A stretch of DNA of 64,000 nt from Mycteria americana (Eukaryota; Chordata; Aves; Ciconiiformes; Ciconiidae), in the NCBI RefSeq assembly GCF_035582795.1, contig NC_134366.1:11438161-11502160 (forward strand), written 5' to 3'. The position numbers and the translations under genes are program-made. A model generated the notes under the pieces. It was not told the DNA's origin. It saw only the letters and a program-made list of their open reading frames with translations, and ran no database searches. How positions within the stretch are numbered: position 1 is the stretch's first letter; the number at the start of each line of letters is the position of its first letter. This document shows, piece after piece, positions 26,501-41,500 of the stretch.

Positions 26501-29500
26501 TCTGACGCACCTCTAAATCTCCCGGTATCTCTGATAGACCGCTAAAATTCTGGTTCAAGCAATTCCAGCTCAATATACCTGCAGTGCTAATGCAATTCCA
26601 TAGGTATAGGGAAGAATTGTTTACTCTACAAGGATATCACCACAAAATATAATTATTTGTCATTATGTGCCAGGTTTCATATTCTCATCATAGGACAAAG
26701 TAGGACCAAACTACCTACAAATATGGCATATGCCCTAAAAACCTGTATAGAACAAGACCCTTTCCAAAACCATCCCAAACCATAAGTGCATCCCATCGTT
26801 AACAGAGCTCTAGCTTATTTGTAACACAGTAATCAAACGCTATGAAATTCAGAAAGAATAAACAGAAGTAATACTACTCACGTTTGTAATTTTTGTGAGA
26901 AGATCTTAATTAATTATGCTGTGCACTTTCAGATAAAAAAAAAACAACAAAAAAACAACACACACACCCCACCCCCCCCCCCCGGGGTTTTTTTGTATTG
27001 AAGAATATTATTTCATTCTTGAGTAGAAATATTTGCAGCAAATTTGGAAGGTACTGAGGTGGTCTAATCTCCATATATATCTTTGAGATCTTGTCATCAA
27101 AGCTGGAATGCACACATTTGGCAAGTAGGTAGTTCTCGTGTTAGGGATAGATGTGTTCCTTGAGCACTGAAGCCTTAAAAATCTGACAAAGTATTTATTT
27201 AATTCTCTCCTGAACAACAGAGATGCATACCTCTGACTTCATATAGTGTATGTGCCTAGCACAAGATAAGCATGTCCTAATAATTAGGCTTAGCAAGAGA
27301 CAAAAACATGATTAAAATAAAATATAAAATTGAAATTAGGAAACCATTAACAGCAGAGACTGGAGAAGGCGCTCAAAGACACTGTAATGCCTAAGGCTGG
27401 ACACCTAAGTATAACCCTAAATAAGGCTCCACAACAGAGCACAAAGTTTGTTCAAAATCACTATAAAAAGATATCAAAATCCCGAAGGACATTTCCACAA
27501 AAGACAAACAGAAATTAGAAAAATAGGTAAACAAAAGTAAAAAAGCAATTCAGTAAAGGCATTAAGGTTTTAGAAGGTGAGAGTCCTGACTTGAGCTAGC
27601 GAGCTGAAGTGTGGCGGTACGGACTGCTCTGCCCTGGCACGCCCACGAGAGGGCAGGGAAGACAGAAACATGCTGAGAAAAAGCTCTGCTGAGTGCTTGT
27701 GATGCCAGCAGCCACTGAAAAAAAGCAGGCAAGGACAGAGATGCTACTGGACCTACCAATCATCCCAAACTAGTCAAAAATGTGGGGGAGAGGAAAAGGA
27801 GAAGAGCGTACTTGGCTCAACTAAGAAGCAAACTTTCCAGCATGTCTACAAAATCTCTGCTGTAGTAATATCCAGATGCAGTACTATCTCGTATAGCTAA
27901 TTTTTCTGTGGAGAACAGCTCTGGAAAGGCTGAAAGCTCACCAGGACTAGTTACAGTTTCTTTATTTATTTTAAAAGATTTTTAATGGATAACATGATTT
28001 CAGTAGAATTCACAAATCACTGGAAAGAACTACTTCTATACTACTACCTACATTTGGATCAAAACCTTTAAAATGGACCGAAGTGACTAATAGCGACAGA
28101 ATCCAGAAGTCTTAGAAATAAACTCAGTTATATGCTTAAATATATAAAGAGGGGAAAAAGTGAAATTAAGAGTATTACTACATTAAGCATGAGTTTTTTT
28201 CCTTTTAGTAGTCTCAGTACTACTAGTAGTCTGCAGTAGTCTCAAAAGTTGTTGTTTTTTTTTTTTAATAAACACCTTGATTTTATCTCCTTCTTGCTAC
28301 TTATCAAGTGTCACTTATCCTACCTTAGCAGCCTTGGTAGCCTTAATTTTCAGCAACATATCAACAAAAGCCACTCGCACTTTCTCTGAATTGTCATGAA
28401 GACTGTGTTTGACTGCTGGCAGGATCTGTTCCAGTAATGGATGACTTAGTTTGTTGTCCAAAATTATCGGTAGGCACTGCAAGAAAAAAAGATTATGCTA
28501 AAAAAAAAAAAAAAAATTAAAGAGTAGATTTGCAAAAAGATGTAGCTAAAAATTGTTGAGCTGGACCATGACACTTCTAAGGTTGAATTAAGCAGGGACA
28601 AACACTGTGCACGTGTATTTTTCCTGTAATATTCTTTAGTAAAACTTGCTACGGTTATTTCAAATTTCCAGTGAACAATGAACTCATTTCAGATGAAGCA
28701 GCTTCAGATCTACACTGAGGCCACGGTCTTGCCTTCTACCTGAGGGCGCAGTGTCGAGTACTTTTTGTGGTAGCAAACTCTGCTGATTTCAGATTAAAAA
28801 TATGTCTTTTTTTGCCAAGTTATTTTTAAATCAGCACTTTCTGCTTATCCAGTATAGACCTCCATGCAGCTGTAGTGGAGCAAGTGAGGATTAACATGAA
28901 GATAGCTCCAAAGTAAGGCTATCTAACACAAAATTTTTAAGTGCAAATACTGCTTAGGGAGTTCATTTTTCTGTCCAAGCTATTAATTATTTACCAGATG
29001 CCAGAAAGATGTAGCTGAACTAATCCTAACAAACTGAACCATGCATGGGAGGCTGGCATTCCCAGAGAAACAGTATGTAATTATATTTATCCAAACCTCA
29101 GAAACACAAAGTGGGGTACAAAATCATAACATAATTATGCATGTCTAAGGATGGGTTAAAACCAGTGATATAGAAACATACTGGAATCTGCCTGCATACA
29201 TTTTCAAGTCTAAGCATAACTTCTAATAGCTAAAATAACTAAATTATCAGGTCCAAACAATGTATATAAGACTAGAAATGCAAAGTGGTTGAGAGTCACA
29301 AAGCCAAACAGTCACTGTTTTAAAAGGCATTTGTTCATTCCAAATATGTGGCTTTTATAAAACGTGTGCAAAACCTGCATGTATTAGGAACTTTATTGTA
29401 TAAATCATTTTGCAGAATAAGTAATTTTCTTGACTTAAAGTGGCCTATACTACAAACCTGTGCATCAAATAAAATATAAAAATGACAATCATGATTTTAA

Positions 29501-32500
29501 ATTTAGAAAAAAAGATTTACTTTAAAAACAGAGCATCGAACATCAGCAGATGTTATATCACATGCCAGCTCTCCAGTTATTTTTTTTAAAAGATCAGCAA
29601 GAATTATTGGAGGAATCATCTCCCAGTATTTGGATGTTATCTGAGTAACTCCGAGTATCCCTGTAGAGCGGACAACTGGATGAGGATCTTCTAAGAGATT
29701 CTAAAACAGAAGAATAATAATGTGAGTATATGCATTATTGTGACTCTACTGCTGTTTGACATTAACCTATCATAAACAACTAGCATTCCATTACATTTTA
29801 ATCATTATGCAAATTGTCATACTATGAAAGAAATGTAATATTAATATTCCCTCAAGGCATTTTATTATGAAGCAAACTAGGGAATTTAAATCAGAAGCAA
29901 AATTAAGACAAATATTGGCCAATTTTTTTTAATTGGACTTTTGAAATAGTTTTTTAAAAAATAGCTCACATTAAGTCTTGCATCTGTGACTTAATTAAGA
30001 ATATTTGGACTTCTATTTACATATGAGTTTACACTGGCCACTGTTCCTAGGCAACAATATAAAAACTTTGAAATTCATTCAACTATCTGACGATTACATT
30101 TTTAAAAACCATACTCAGGATTTCCCAAACATTTTCTTAATGAAAACACTATGCCCATTCCTACCCATCTAGACTGGTGAAGAGTTTTTTATGTTCTTGT
30201 CTTCATTATACTTCATTTCAGAATTATTTAGTAATACAGTACTAAATTTCCATTGAATGCTTACATATTAAATGTAAAGCTCTCTTCACCAATACTAGGT
30301 TAAGTAAGGATCATTGCTTATGCATCCAGTCTTTCAAAAGCATCTTTTATTCACAGATTAATGAAAAACAATGCCAAAAATTTCCTTTTTGGAGTTGAAA
30401 ATGCTGCGTGTCACCTGCTGTCAACATACTACAGAAATTTAAAATATTGGTTTATTGTTGTATTTTCTGCATCACAGGCCTCTATTTCCCTATGGATACT
30501 ATCCTGAAATTTCATAAATTTTAATGGCATCAACAGCTTATTTTTGAGTTAGTTTTGATGAAAGTTTCATTTTAAACATTTTAGTTTCATTAAAACTTAC
30601 AAAAAGTTCTTCAAACTGTTTCTGAATTTCATTGTCCATCTCTTCAGTGTTAAAACTGGGATCACGAAGAGGAAAAGCATCAACAAACAAAAATGCTGCA
30701 TTTGATCGAACTTCTGAGTTTCTGGCCTGTTACAATGAAGGAAAAAAGTATTTTTTCAGTAAGTACAGACTTTTAATATCAAAAGACATATCCTGTCAAA
30801 TACTGCTCTCCAAACACTTCTAGCAAGTTCGTATTTTTAATTAAGTAGATGGAAGAGATGAATTTTTAAATGTATGGAAGAAATTATAGTAACATGATTT
30901 TTTTTTTTTTACCTTACATTTCTGCCCATTCAGTAAAACCTCAGTTATTAGTACAGTCAGCTTTCAAGGCATATCAGGTTCAATGACCCTGAAGAGACAC
31001 AGTCAGAGCCCTTGTGCTCTCTGTAATGCTGAATAAATTAAAAGCAGTTGGGATTTCTCTTGGTCACCTTAAAGCTCCTCTTCAGAATACAAGAATCTTG
31101 AATTCAAGCAGATTTAATTGAAAAGCTCAAGCCTATTTCTTCAAGAAAACAGTATTTAGAAACTAAGTGCCAGCAAGCCTGAGGAGTAACGCATCCAACA
31201 TAAACATATTCAGTTCTGCATCTATGCACATAAGTAATAGGACCATGTCCTGAGCTCCAGGCAGCTCATCAAAAATCTAAGGCAACCCTCATAACCTTCA
31301 GACTCTTTACCATTTGAAATAGTTTTCAGTGTGTTACACTATACATTTTGCTGGTTGCAGAACCCCAAATGTAAAGAAAAATGAAAAAAGTGTATATTTA
31401 GACACTCAGTCAGTGAAAAATAATTGTCCCTGTGGACTCTTAAAGGATAGAAAAAAAGAGCAGGCAATGAAATGAAGAAAATATGAAATTCAAGGTATCT
31501 CAGGGAGAAACCTGAAATCTAACCATCAGACTGCATTTTACTTATCAAAGACAGCAGTACAATGGTAAGAGCCTGTGCTCACTTCTCTTGCAAGGAAGAA
31601 GGAAGCAAGAATTTTGTTCAGATTTTGGGTCCAGGATAAACAAACAAATGTGTGTGATATATATGTGACTATATATACAGTCTAATAAAACAAGAAAAGT
31701 AGGCTTAATTTTAACAGCAAGATAAGAGACAGTTCAGGGAACCTCCTGACTCTTCTAATCATCATATTTTCTTCTTCCCTTGTCATAAGAGACATTCAGA
31801 TCAAAGGCAGGAAAAAGAGAAACGAGGATAACCATGTAATATTTAGAACTAGATAAACTAATGGCAAATAAAAACAGAAGAAACACAAAAGAAATTAGCA
31901 ACAATTACTTCATTTACAATTTATTTTGTATTTCCCTTCTGGACCAATCCTCATATGGTGGGGCACATCTCTAGGTAGAACCAAAAAAGTCCAAATTCTT
32001 CGAGCCAATAAAATTAATAGCAATTCTAAATTTAATACTATGAAGTCAAATGAAGCCCATATATACATTCTTTAGTTAGAGACTTGTGTTTTACTTTATT
32101 TGTCATGGATAAGACAAACAGTCTAAAAGTGAAAAGTTTATAATTCTTAATTCAATCCTATAAAGCTGTAGAAAATCCTTTAACTTTGAGCTTGTCTGTA
32201 TTGAAGAATTAATGCATAACAAGCTAATATGTGAATTCAGGGTGAAATAGCTCTTCTGCACTAATATTGCATGTGAAAATTAATTCAAGCATGTTTTTGT
32301 GCAATAACCTAGACCTTGTCTACCATGGCCATTCCAGAAAGTTAATTTTCATAAACTTTCTAAGTGCATTACACTGAATTCCATTAAGCTCACTTTAATT
32401 CTGAACTGAGTACCCACAATTTAAATTCCTGCCTTTAATTAATTGGAATTTATCCCAAATGTATTTGCATATTCAAGCTCGTAATAGAATAAATGTCTTC

Positions 32501-35500
32501 ACAGAGGTAGAAGCTAGGACTTTAAATTCATATCCTATTTTATTCCACACTGGCTTTTCCATGCAAGAGGAGCCTGCAGTTATTTAAATGACTAATGTTT
32601 CTTTACCTTTATGCTTGTACTATTCTGAGGAAATTTCAGAAGCTTTTTAAACAATATCTTAATTTTTTTGTTCATTTAATTTTCAGAGCTTTCTTTTAAG
32701 TTTCATCTGGTCTTGCAGGTCCTGAAATTCACTTCCAATTATTTAAAAAACTGTTTTTCCCCAGTAAGTTAGTTTAAAAGTGTGGCATGATAAAAAAAAA
32801 ACAAACAAAAACAACAACCAAACACACTACTTAAAGGAATCACTTCCTTCAACAGCTTGAATTCCTGGGGCAGTGGTTCTTGACTTTTTGAGCTTGATAA
32901 GAAATAGCTTAATAACTACTGATCTCACAGTAAATATCCATATTTTTATATTTATATAGCTTCTTATACTAATAACCAATCACTGCACAACTGTCTCTGC
33001 TATGTTTGCCTGAGACTTACTTTTCATAATAAAGACATGAAAAAAGAGGAAGAAGTTACATGAGGGTGTATATTATAAAAACTTAAAGTTGCATAAAGGC
33101 TTATAAAATATGTGTAGGTAAAAGCCACAAAGGAAGCTTGTGCAACCTAATTATTTGCAAAACAAGCAATTTAAGAAGAAACAGAGAACTATGCATTACA
33201 AATATGCATTCTCAGTTTAAAGATTTCAGAGATGAAATCAAGTGGTTTCAACACGAACAGTTATGGAATCCTTTGTATTCTTACAACTGAAGTATTTTTC
33301 CTTTCTGCAAGAAGGAGGGGTAAAGAGGTCCTTCTATGAGTTCCCTTTCTGCTTTGTAACCAGTGTTCTAGAACAAGATTTGTTCTTAGGGATTTGTACA
33401 CTGGCTAAAATAGGAGCATCAAACTGGTTATCTGAAATTAAACTGACATTTCAAGCTTTGGAGCAGAATCCGTACCAGTAAGGACAATTATAAGCTTCCC
33501 TTCTTAGCTCTGTATCTTAAACTATTGGTGATTCTGAGTCACAGCAACAGTTATCTTAAAAATGCCAAATACTTCAGCATACTATATGAAAAAGAAAAAT
33601 TAACTAGACAAAAGCTTTAACTAGTCACACAGCAAGACAGTGGCCTATCCACAAATAAATTGCCAAATTTTTACATTCAGTCACGTTTCCTTTCACCAAT
33701 CACAAATAGGGTACTAAATTATTTGGAATTCAGAATCTTTCCTTGCACTGAATCATTATGTGTTTCATATAATTGCTCCATTCAATTTTTTTACAATCCT
33801 CCCTTTACCATTCTAAAATCTACGTTCACAACAGCTGGACTCTTTTGCTGTATTAAAACAAATTCTCCATGACCTATTTGATATGGCTGTTATCACCTAA
33901 GCTTAAAGTGCTTAACTACATATGTAGAAGCTGTTGAGATAAAAACGAAACAAAAAACCCGCCAAAACCAACAAAAAACCCCCAATCAACCAACCAACAA
34001 ACCACCCCAAAAAACTTCCTGAAATTCAGATTTGTTCTAGCATTGGAACCATTAGTGATGTGAAAATTATGAATAGCAGCTGTTAAAAATTTGAACCACT
34101 TCTGGAATCAGGAATTTCTCCCACTGTCTTGCTGCAAATCAATAATTAACCTTTTTTCCTCAAGCCAAACCTTTCTGTTACATTTCTCCAAACAAATCTA
34201 TGCAGATTTAATAAGGTTTGACAGAATGTTCTTCTGAAGTACCCTAAGCTTAAAACAACTTAAACAACAACTTTTAAAGTTGTTTTTAAATACTTTCAAC
34301 TTCAAGAGTTTGTAAATACTTCTCTCATGGCTAGAGAAGATGCTCTATGACCAATCAGTAAATGAGACTTCCTTAAATGTTAAACAGCACTTAATTTGTC
34401 TGTAACGAATGGTATGTGTATGCTCTCACTGAAGGAATTTCATAACCTCAGACAAAATAAAAGCTGTTCACAAAGAAGGAAGCTTCGCTCATCTTAATCG
34501 TAGAGTATAACTGAGTAGGTAAACTGCAGTAGGTACCCTTTAGTTTGTGCATGCAATCCACAGGAAGACACACACTTACCTTAAAAGTACTAGAAGTCAG
34601 AAATTTCATTCTGAATGCTTGATTAAAAGCATATCCATATCACCAATGTCTGTACATACAATCAAACCAGAATAAAAGGTTTTCTAAAATAATACTCAAA
34701 TTAATTGAGCTGTATTCTAAGGCTGGTAATTAATCAGAAGGTGAGACTAAATCATCCTCTGAACGTTTCTGGCTTTGATCAATAAAGCACTGATCATTCC
34801 ATAAAGAACTTGGAAAACAGAATACAAGATTACACAAAATTCCCAAATTGAGAAGAAGATGAGAAGACCAAAGTTAGCGTTAGTCCCACTGTCTACTGCA
34901 ATCCTGGAAAGCACTCTGTGTACCTGTAAACAAAACTGAATTATAGAAGTAAATTTTATTAACAAATTAGAATACTGTTGTGTAAACTATGCCTAATTAC
35001 AAGTTACAAAGTTACTCTGCTACAGCTGATATGCTAAACACACTGATTTTTTTTCTATGGCCATTTTATTTCAAAAGCAAATATTAAAATCAGAATATGT
35101 GGGAGGGATCCAAAATTTAGTAGTTGGAGAAAGATAGTCCTATATTCTGAAAAGGATAATTACCTTCAGTGCTCTCCAAAGGATAGGTTGATACAATCTA
35201 TAAAGCATTTCTTCAATTCCTTGACGAACTTTACTTTGTTTATGAAGATAACTCAGCATCTGAGAAAAACAAACAAACCAACCCCCAAAACCATTTTTAA
35301 CAGTACTTTCTACATTCAAGAAGTGTGCAGGAGTTGTCTCATTTCATCATTTATATAAGACCAAAGAGTTTTCCATACTATGGAAAATTATAAAACTAGA
35401 CATATTAATTGACCCTATATTTTATTAAAAATTCTCAAAAACCATAAAAAAAAGAAATAGATCTAATAAATATCATGTTTTATAACTGTATAGATTCAAT

Positions 35501-38500
35501 AAGTCTATATAAAGATCTACAACTGAGAAATAAAATCATGGTTAGAGAGTCAGTTTCACAGCAACCACTTTTTGTTAGAGTAAAAAACTCGATTTTTAAA
35601 GTAACTAGAAGAAATACTTTGAAACCATGTAATTATCAACTACAGATAAATAACCCATTTCTCTGTTAAGAACAAAGGAACATTATTCGATAACTGGAGT
35701 TATCCAAATACAAATCTACAAACGTAATACATTTTGTATGCATTGATGAAAAGCAAGTATCAGCACTCCTTTTGACTCAGAACTGTGCTTTGTTAGCTAA
35801 AGCCCCTTTTATTTTTTTATCTGAATTACGCAGACAAAACAGGAAAGTAGAAGACCAGAGCAGATACGAGAAAGGACATCATGTAACTCAATAGGAAGTC
35901 ATTCCTCCACCCAAAACACTGGACAGTTTGAAAAGAAGTTGACCCTCTAGTGGCAACTTTGAATACTTCAGGTATTCACAGCCACAGCTAGACAGGGAAG
36001 CCTGTGAATAGCATCTACAGAAACAATGCTACAGTGGAAGTATCCCTTTCTCTGGTTTTGAAAAATACCAAAGTAAAGACATGATATAATTTATAAGAGA
36101 CTACGTAGCTCTTAATTCTACATGAGAACGATGGATCTAACCCAGGATTAATGGCAAATCAGTACTGTTTTGTAATAGATTTCATTAGAACAGTGAGTAT
36201 CAGATATTTGCAAAATGGACATAGGTTTTATAATCAGAACTTTGAATTCAGAAGGGAGAGTTGTACGTGTTGCTTTCCCCTCCCCCCAACTCTTTAAATA
36301 AAATAGCCCAGACTTCGCTCAAGTGAATGACTGTGGTTGGTTACTCTCCTAATTGCTACAGGAACTTCTGGATTCTAAAGGACCATTTTAAATCAAATTC
36401 TTGCATACTGAAAAAGAACGCATCACTCAAATTTATTCTGAGACCCACTCCCCTCGCAACTCAAAGACAGATTTATTTACATCACTGTCCTCTTTCGAGA
36501 TCATAAGCTTCTGAGTCTGAAAAACATGAAATGCCCTGTCAAAAGCCTACTCCATCAGTCAGGAATCAGAGGACAAGAGAATCCACTATAGATATGAGAA
36601 TCTATTTACATTTGATTAAAAACAAAACAAAACCCAAAAACCCAACCCAAAACAAACAAAACCCCAAATATAGGATTGTATACTGGTATAATCAAGCTAT
36701 ATATTGTACATACGATACACTCCAGCATCTATATATTTGGGGGAAAGCATGGGAGGTGAAGGGGCATAGATCAAATACAAATGCCTTGTCTTAAAAAGCT
36801 TCATGCAATTCTCATTCTGCTTCAAATGTTTTGCTCATGAATAAAAGCCACAGATAGACAACTAGAATCTGTAACTGAATCAAGGCTTGTCCCTATAAAC
36901 ACATATACAAAACCCCCATGTATAACAAAAAGAAAAAACAAGTTTGGTTCCAGACCCATCTACTAAATTTGCCTCAAGGAGCTTATGACTTTTCATCCCT
37001 GTGATCAGCTATGGAAAGGTCAATTCTCTAGGCAAAGAAAAACTTAAAACAACAGACAGCAAAAACTATTTCTGGGACTCTGGAAAATCCCCTTGTATTT
37101 CTACTTTTGAGCACCAAAGACAAATCTGGTGCAAAACTATAAGCAGGTTCCTCCTAAAATTTGTTCTAATATTCTCAGAATATGCTATTTTTTAAGTAAG
37201 TATTTGTGGTGGCTTGGCCCCAGTCACGAGCTAAGCACCACACAGCCACTCACTCACTTCCCTGCCAGTGGGGCAGGGGAGAGAATTGGAAGAGAAAAGC
37301 AAGAAAACTCATGGGTCGAGATAAAGATAGTGTAATAAGTGAAGGAAAGAGGACAAAAAACCCCAAAACAGTGATGCAAATGCTATCACTCACCACCTCC
37401 CACAAGCAGACCAATGCCCAGCCAGTCTCCAAGCAATGTCTATCTCCCCAAAATCCACTTTCCCTCAGTTTTTATTGCTGAGCATGATGTTATACAGCAC
37501 ATAACATCCCTTTGGTCAGTTTGGGTCAGCTGTCTCGGCTGTACCCCCTCCCGATTTCTTGCTATCCCCAGCCTACTCATGAGGGAAAAAGAGTGGGGAA
37601 GAGAAAGCCTTGATACCATGCAAGTACTCCTCAGCAACAGCCAAAACATTGGTGTGTTATCAACACTGTTTTAGTCAACAAATCCAAAACACGGCACCAT
37701 ATGGGCTGCTATGAAGAAAAGTAATTCCATTCCAGCCAGACCTAGTATAGTATTTTAGTATGAAATGGAAATTTTCCACTTTATAGTAACTGCTCTGATT
37801 TTGATGCTACTGTTCATGTCATGCTTTACAGGAACTTACCTCTCTAACTTTAGAATGAACAGAAGAACTTTTGGGAAGATGAATTCCATGATGCATGAAA
37901 TCCTGAATGCAGTTATGTTCAAGTATCTACAGTAAAAACACATACATGCTACTGTTAACACACAATAAAACAATAATAAGTACTGTGCAAGAACTTATAC
38001 TTTTCTCTAAAACAAACAACTGAAAATAGTCTTTGATATTATTTCTTACTTGGCTTCTGCTAGGCCCAAATTTTTCCATGCTAGGGGCCTCTGTCTGCTT
38101 AAACTGATTTTCAAAATTTCAGAATATACAATTAATCCGATTCACAGAACCAAGTTTGAAATTCAAAAGCACCTCCACATGGTAAATAAGAACTATTTGG
38201 TATGTGAAATTTGGCTGTAGCACTGTTGTGTTGCTGTAATTATGCTTTTGATCATCTCCATGGAAATCCACAAAAACTAAAAACTAGATAAATATTTAAA
38301 CTATCAAATATATAGACTTGCACATACTGCATAAAAGCTTCAATAACTCAGATAACTAGTGTATTTACAAAAAATATTGTGTATATGCATAGGTGTGTGA
38401 AGCAATATTTCAGCAGCAGAATTAAAGGTGTTTAAATGCAACCAAGCTGATCACAACGGGCAAACATTCAAAGCATGACATGCTCTTATTCCTTGACAAT

Positions 38501-41500
38501 GCTGAAGAGGCCCTTTCCTTAGGGAAATAATTCCTTAAGGCTTGCTTAGGAACCTTTCTGAAGTTGAAAAGTCATATATCTTCTCCATCTTGAAATTCAA
38601 AACTATCCAAATGAAATTTCAAGCATAGTATTACCTCTAAGAATTCTCCTGACACCTTCTTCCAGGCCCTGAAGTAAACTTCTGAAATGTATTCCATCAA
38701 GGATCTGTATTAACATATGGGAAACACTTTCAAGCAAGCATCCTAACCATATCTATGTACAATTCATAAAGGTAACAACATGAAGTTTTTGATAAGTACC
38801 AATATTATTCCTAATTCTGTTCATCAACATTATTTTTAGAAGAAGCAAATATCTTGAAAGTCTGCACCGATAATTACAGAAAACCAAAGTTAATTGTTAA
38901 TTAATGAACCCAAGCACTATTAAAAAACACAGGAAATATCTCTTATGGTGGGAAAGTCCAAACATTAGCACAGATATTTTATCATTTGTCTCACAACTAA
39001 TGCCTTAAATTTTTTATAAAGACGTACAGGTATCCGTTATTCTAATTGAAAGCGTTAGAAAGCCTCTGATTTTAATATGAAGAATTACTTCTGTAATATT
39101 TCACTAAATAATCAAAGGAAAAAAAAATCCATGCTTTTCATCCATCAGTCAAGTTCTCAGGCTATGATCCTGCAAGTCACTTCTTATTAGGATACCTCTA
39201 TATAGAATCTTACCAAATTAAATTAGAGGTTGCTCATAGAAAAAAAATAAAAACACCTTAGAGAAGCAGAAATGGACCTGCAATTCTCACATAAACGCTG
39301 CAAGTAATGCAGCACAGTTTATCATAGAATCATAGAATGCTTTGGATTGGAAGGGACCTTTACAGGTCATCTAGTCCAACCCCCCCTGCAAGAGCAGGGA
39401 CATCTTCAACTAGACCAGGTTGCTCAGAGCCCCATCCCACCTGACCTTGAATGTTTCCAGGGATGGGGCCTCCACTACCTCCCTGGGCAACCTGTGCCAG
39501 TGCCTCACCCTCATTGTAAAAAATTTCTTTCTTAAACCCAGTCTAAATCTGCCCTCCCTTAGTTTAAAACCATTGCTCCTTATCCTGTCACAACAGGCCT
39601 TGCTAAAAAGTCTGTCCCCATCTTTCCTATAGGCCCCCTTTAAGTACTGGAAGGCTGCTATAAGGTCTCCCCCCAGCCTTCTCTTCCCCAGGCTGAACAA
39701 CCCCAACTCTCTTAGCCTGTCCTCGTAGGAGAGGTGCTCCAGCCCTCGGATCATTTTCGTGGCTCTCTTCTGGACCCGCTCCAACAGCTCCATGTCCACA
39801 AGGACATGTGCTGAGGGCTCCAGAGCTGGATGCAGTACTCCATGTGAGGTGTCACCAGAGCAGAGTAGAGGGGCAGAATAACCTCCCTCGACCTGCTGGC
39901 CATGCTTCTTTTGATGCAGCCCAGGATATGGTTGGCCTTCTGGGCTGCAAGCGTACATTGTCGGCTCACGTCCAGCTTTTTGTCCATCAGTACCCCCCTT
40001 TTCCGCAGGGCTGTTCTAGATCACATCATCCCCCAGCCTGTATTGAAACCGAGGACTGCCCAGACCCAGGTGTAGGACCCTGCACTTGGCCTTGTTGAAC
40101 CTCATGAGGTTCACACAGGCTCACTTCTCCAGCTTGTCCAGGTCCCTCTGGATGACATCCTGTCCTTCTGGCGCGTCAACTTCACCACTCAGCTTGGTGT
40201 TGTCTGCAAACTTGCTGAGGGTGCACTCGATCTCACTGTCAATGTCATTGATGAAAATATTGAACAGCACTGGTCCCAGTACGGACCCCTCAGGGACACC
40301 ACTCGTCACCGATCTCCATCTGGACATTGAGCTGTTGACCGCTACCCTCTGGATGCGACCATCCAACCAATTCCTTATCCACTGAACAGTCCACCCATCA
40401 AATCCGTATATCTCCAATTTAGAGAGAAGGATGTTGTGGGGGACCGTGTCAAAGGCTTTACAGAAGTCCAGATAGATGACATCCATTGCTTTTCCATTGT
40501 CCACTGATGTGGTAACTCCCTCATAGAAGCCACTAGGTTGGTCAGGCAGGACTTGCCCTTGGTGAAGCTATGCTGGCTGTCTCGAATCACCTGCCTTTAT
40601 ATGAAAGTCATTTGCTTTAGCTAATGCTAAATAAGCATTTTACTACACCTATAATTGTATACATAAGCACGTGCAGAGCCACTATTAAATGAAGTTGCTG
40701 AAACAATATGGTAGTTATATTCAGCAGATTTGAAGGTGTCTGAATTCTGATATATTTTCTCAATATACTAGGTATTTTAGAGTGTGAGACAAACAAGATT
40801 TTAGCCAAGCTCTTAATGATCATTAAGAACTCTAACTGTGATGCATACCTTGGAAAAAATTGTAATTGGTTTTTAACAGTTCCATGTATCATTTTAATGA
40901 AGTTTACATTCCAGCTGAACAAAAAGCTCAAGAATCTTCTTCCCTATTGGGAGAGGAAAAGAGGAAAAAAAAAGGGAAGTCAAACCCCAGAGGAATACCC
41001 AATTTAAGAGCCACCTCAAAAATTAGTAAATACAGAGCTTAAATATCAAAAGAAATGACACCTTTAATTTTAAAAAGCATAGATGAGATTGTTTCAGGAA
41101 AAAAAAAAGTAAGATTCTTCATTTTTAAACAGAATTCAAGCATTACTGTTATTTATACTGAAGAGAAAACGCAAAACAAATGAACATGTGGATTACGTAT
41201 CTGCCGGCATTTTTTTCAATGTCCATTCTGTTTGGTGTGCCTTCAAGTACTGTTCCAAAATGATAAGGGACTGTGCAAATCAGGACCCTCATCAAGGCCA
41301 CATCCTCAGAGCTCTGTCAAGTGCAATGTCATTCCAGGATGACACTCTAATGACGGTGAAGGTACAAATAAAATAGCATGACAACTCTGTCAGCATTGGA
41401 TATGGAAACATTTTTGAACAAAGACACAGAGAACAGCTGGGCCACGGAGCAAAATAAATGTTCTGATTAGCAAGGACAATTCCTTTTCTATTACCTCATG

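Larger units (their letters stand above)
24844..28323 (-). other. NCAPG2 introns 13 and 12
   Basis: These two introns lie on either side of exon 13 (26075-26297). The only clear non-random feature is an A/CA/C-rich tract at about 26932-26984. No transposon family was recognised. Confidence 0.55.
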
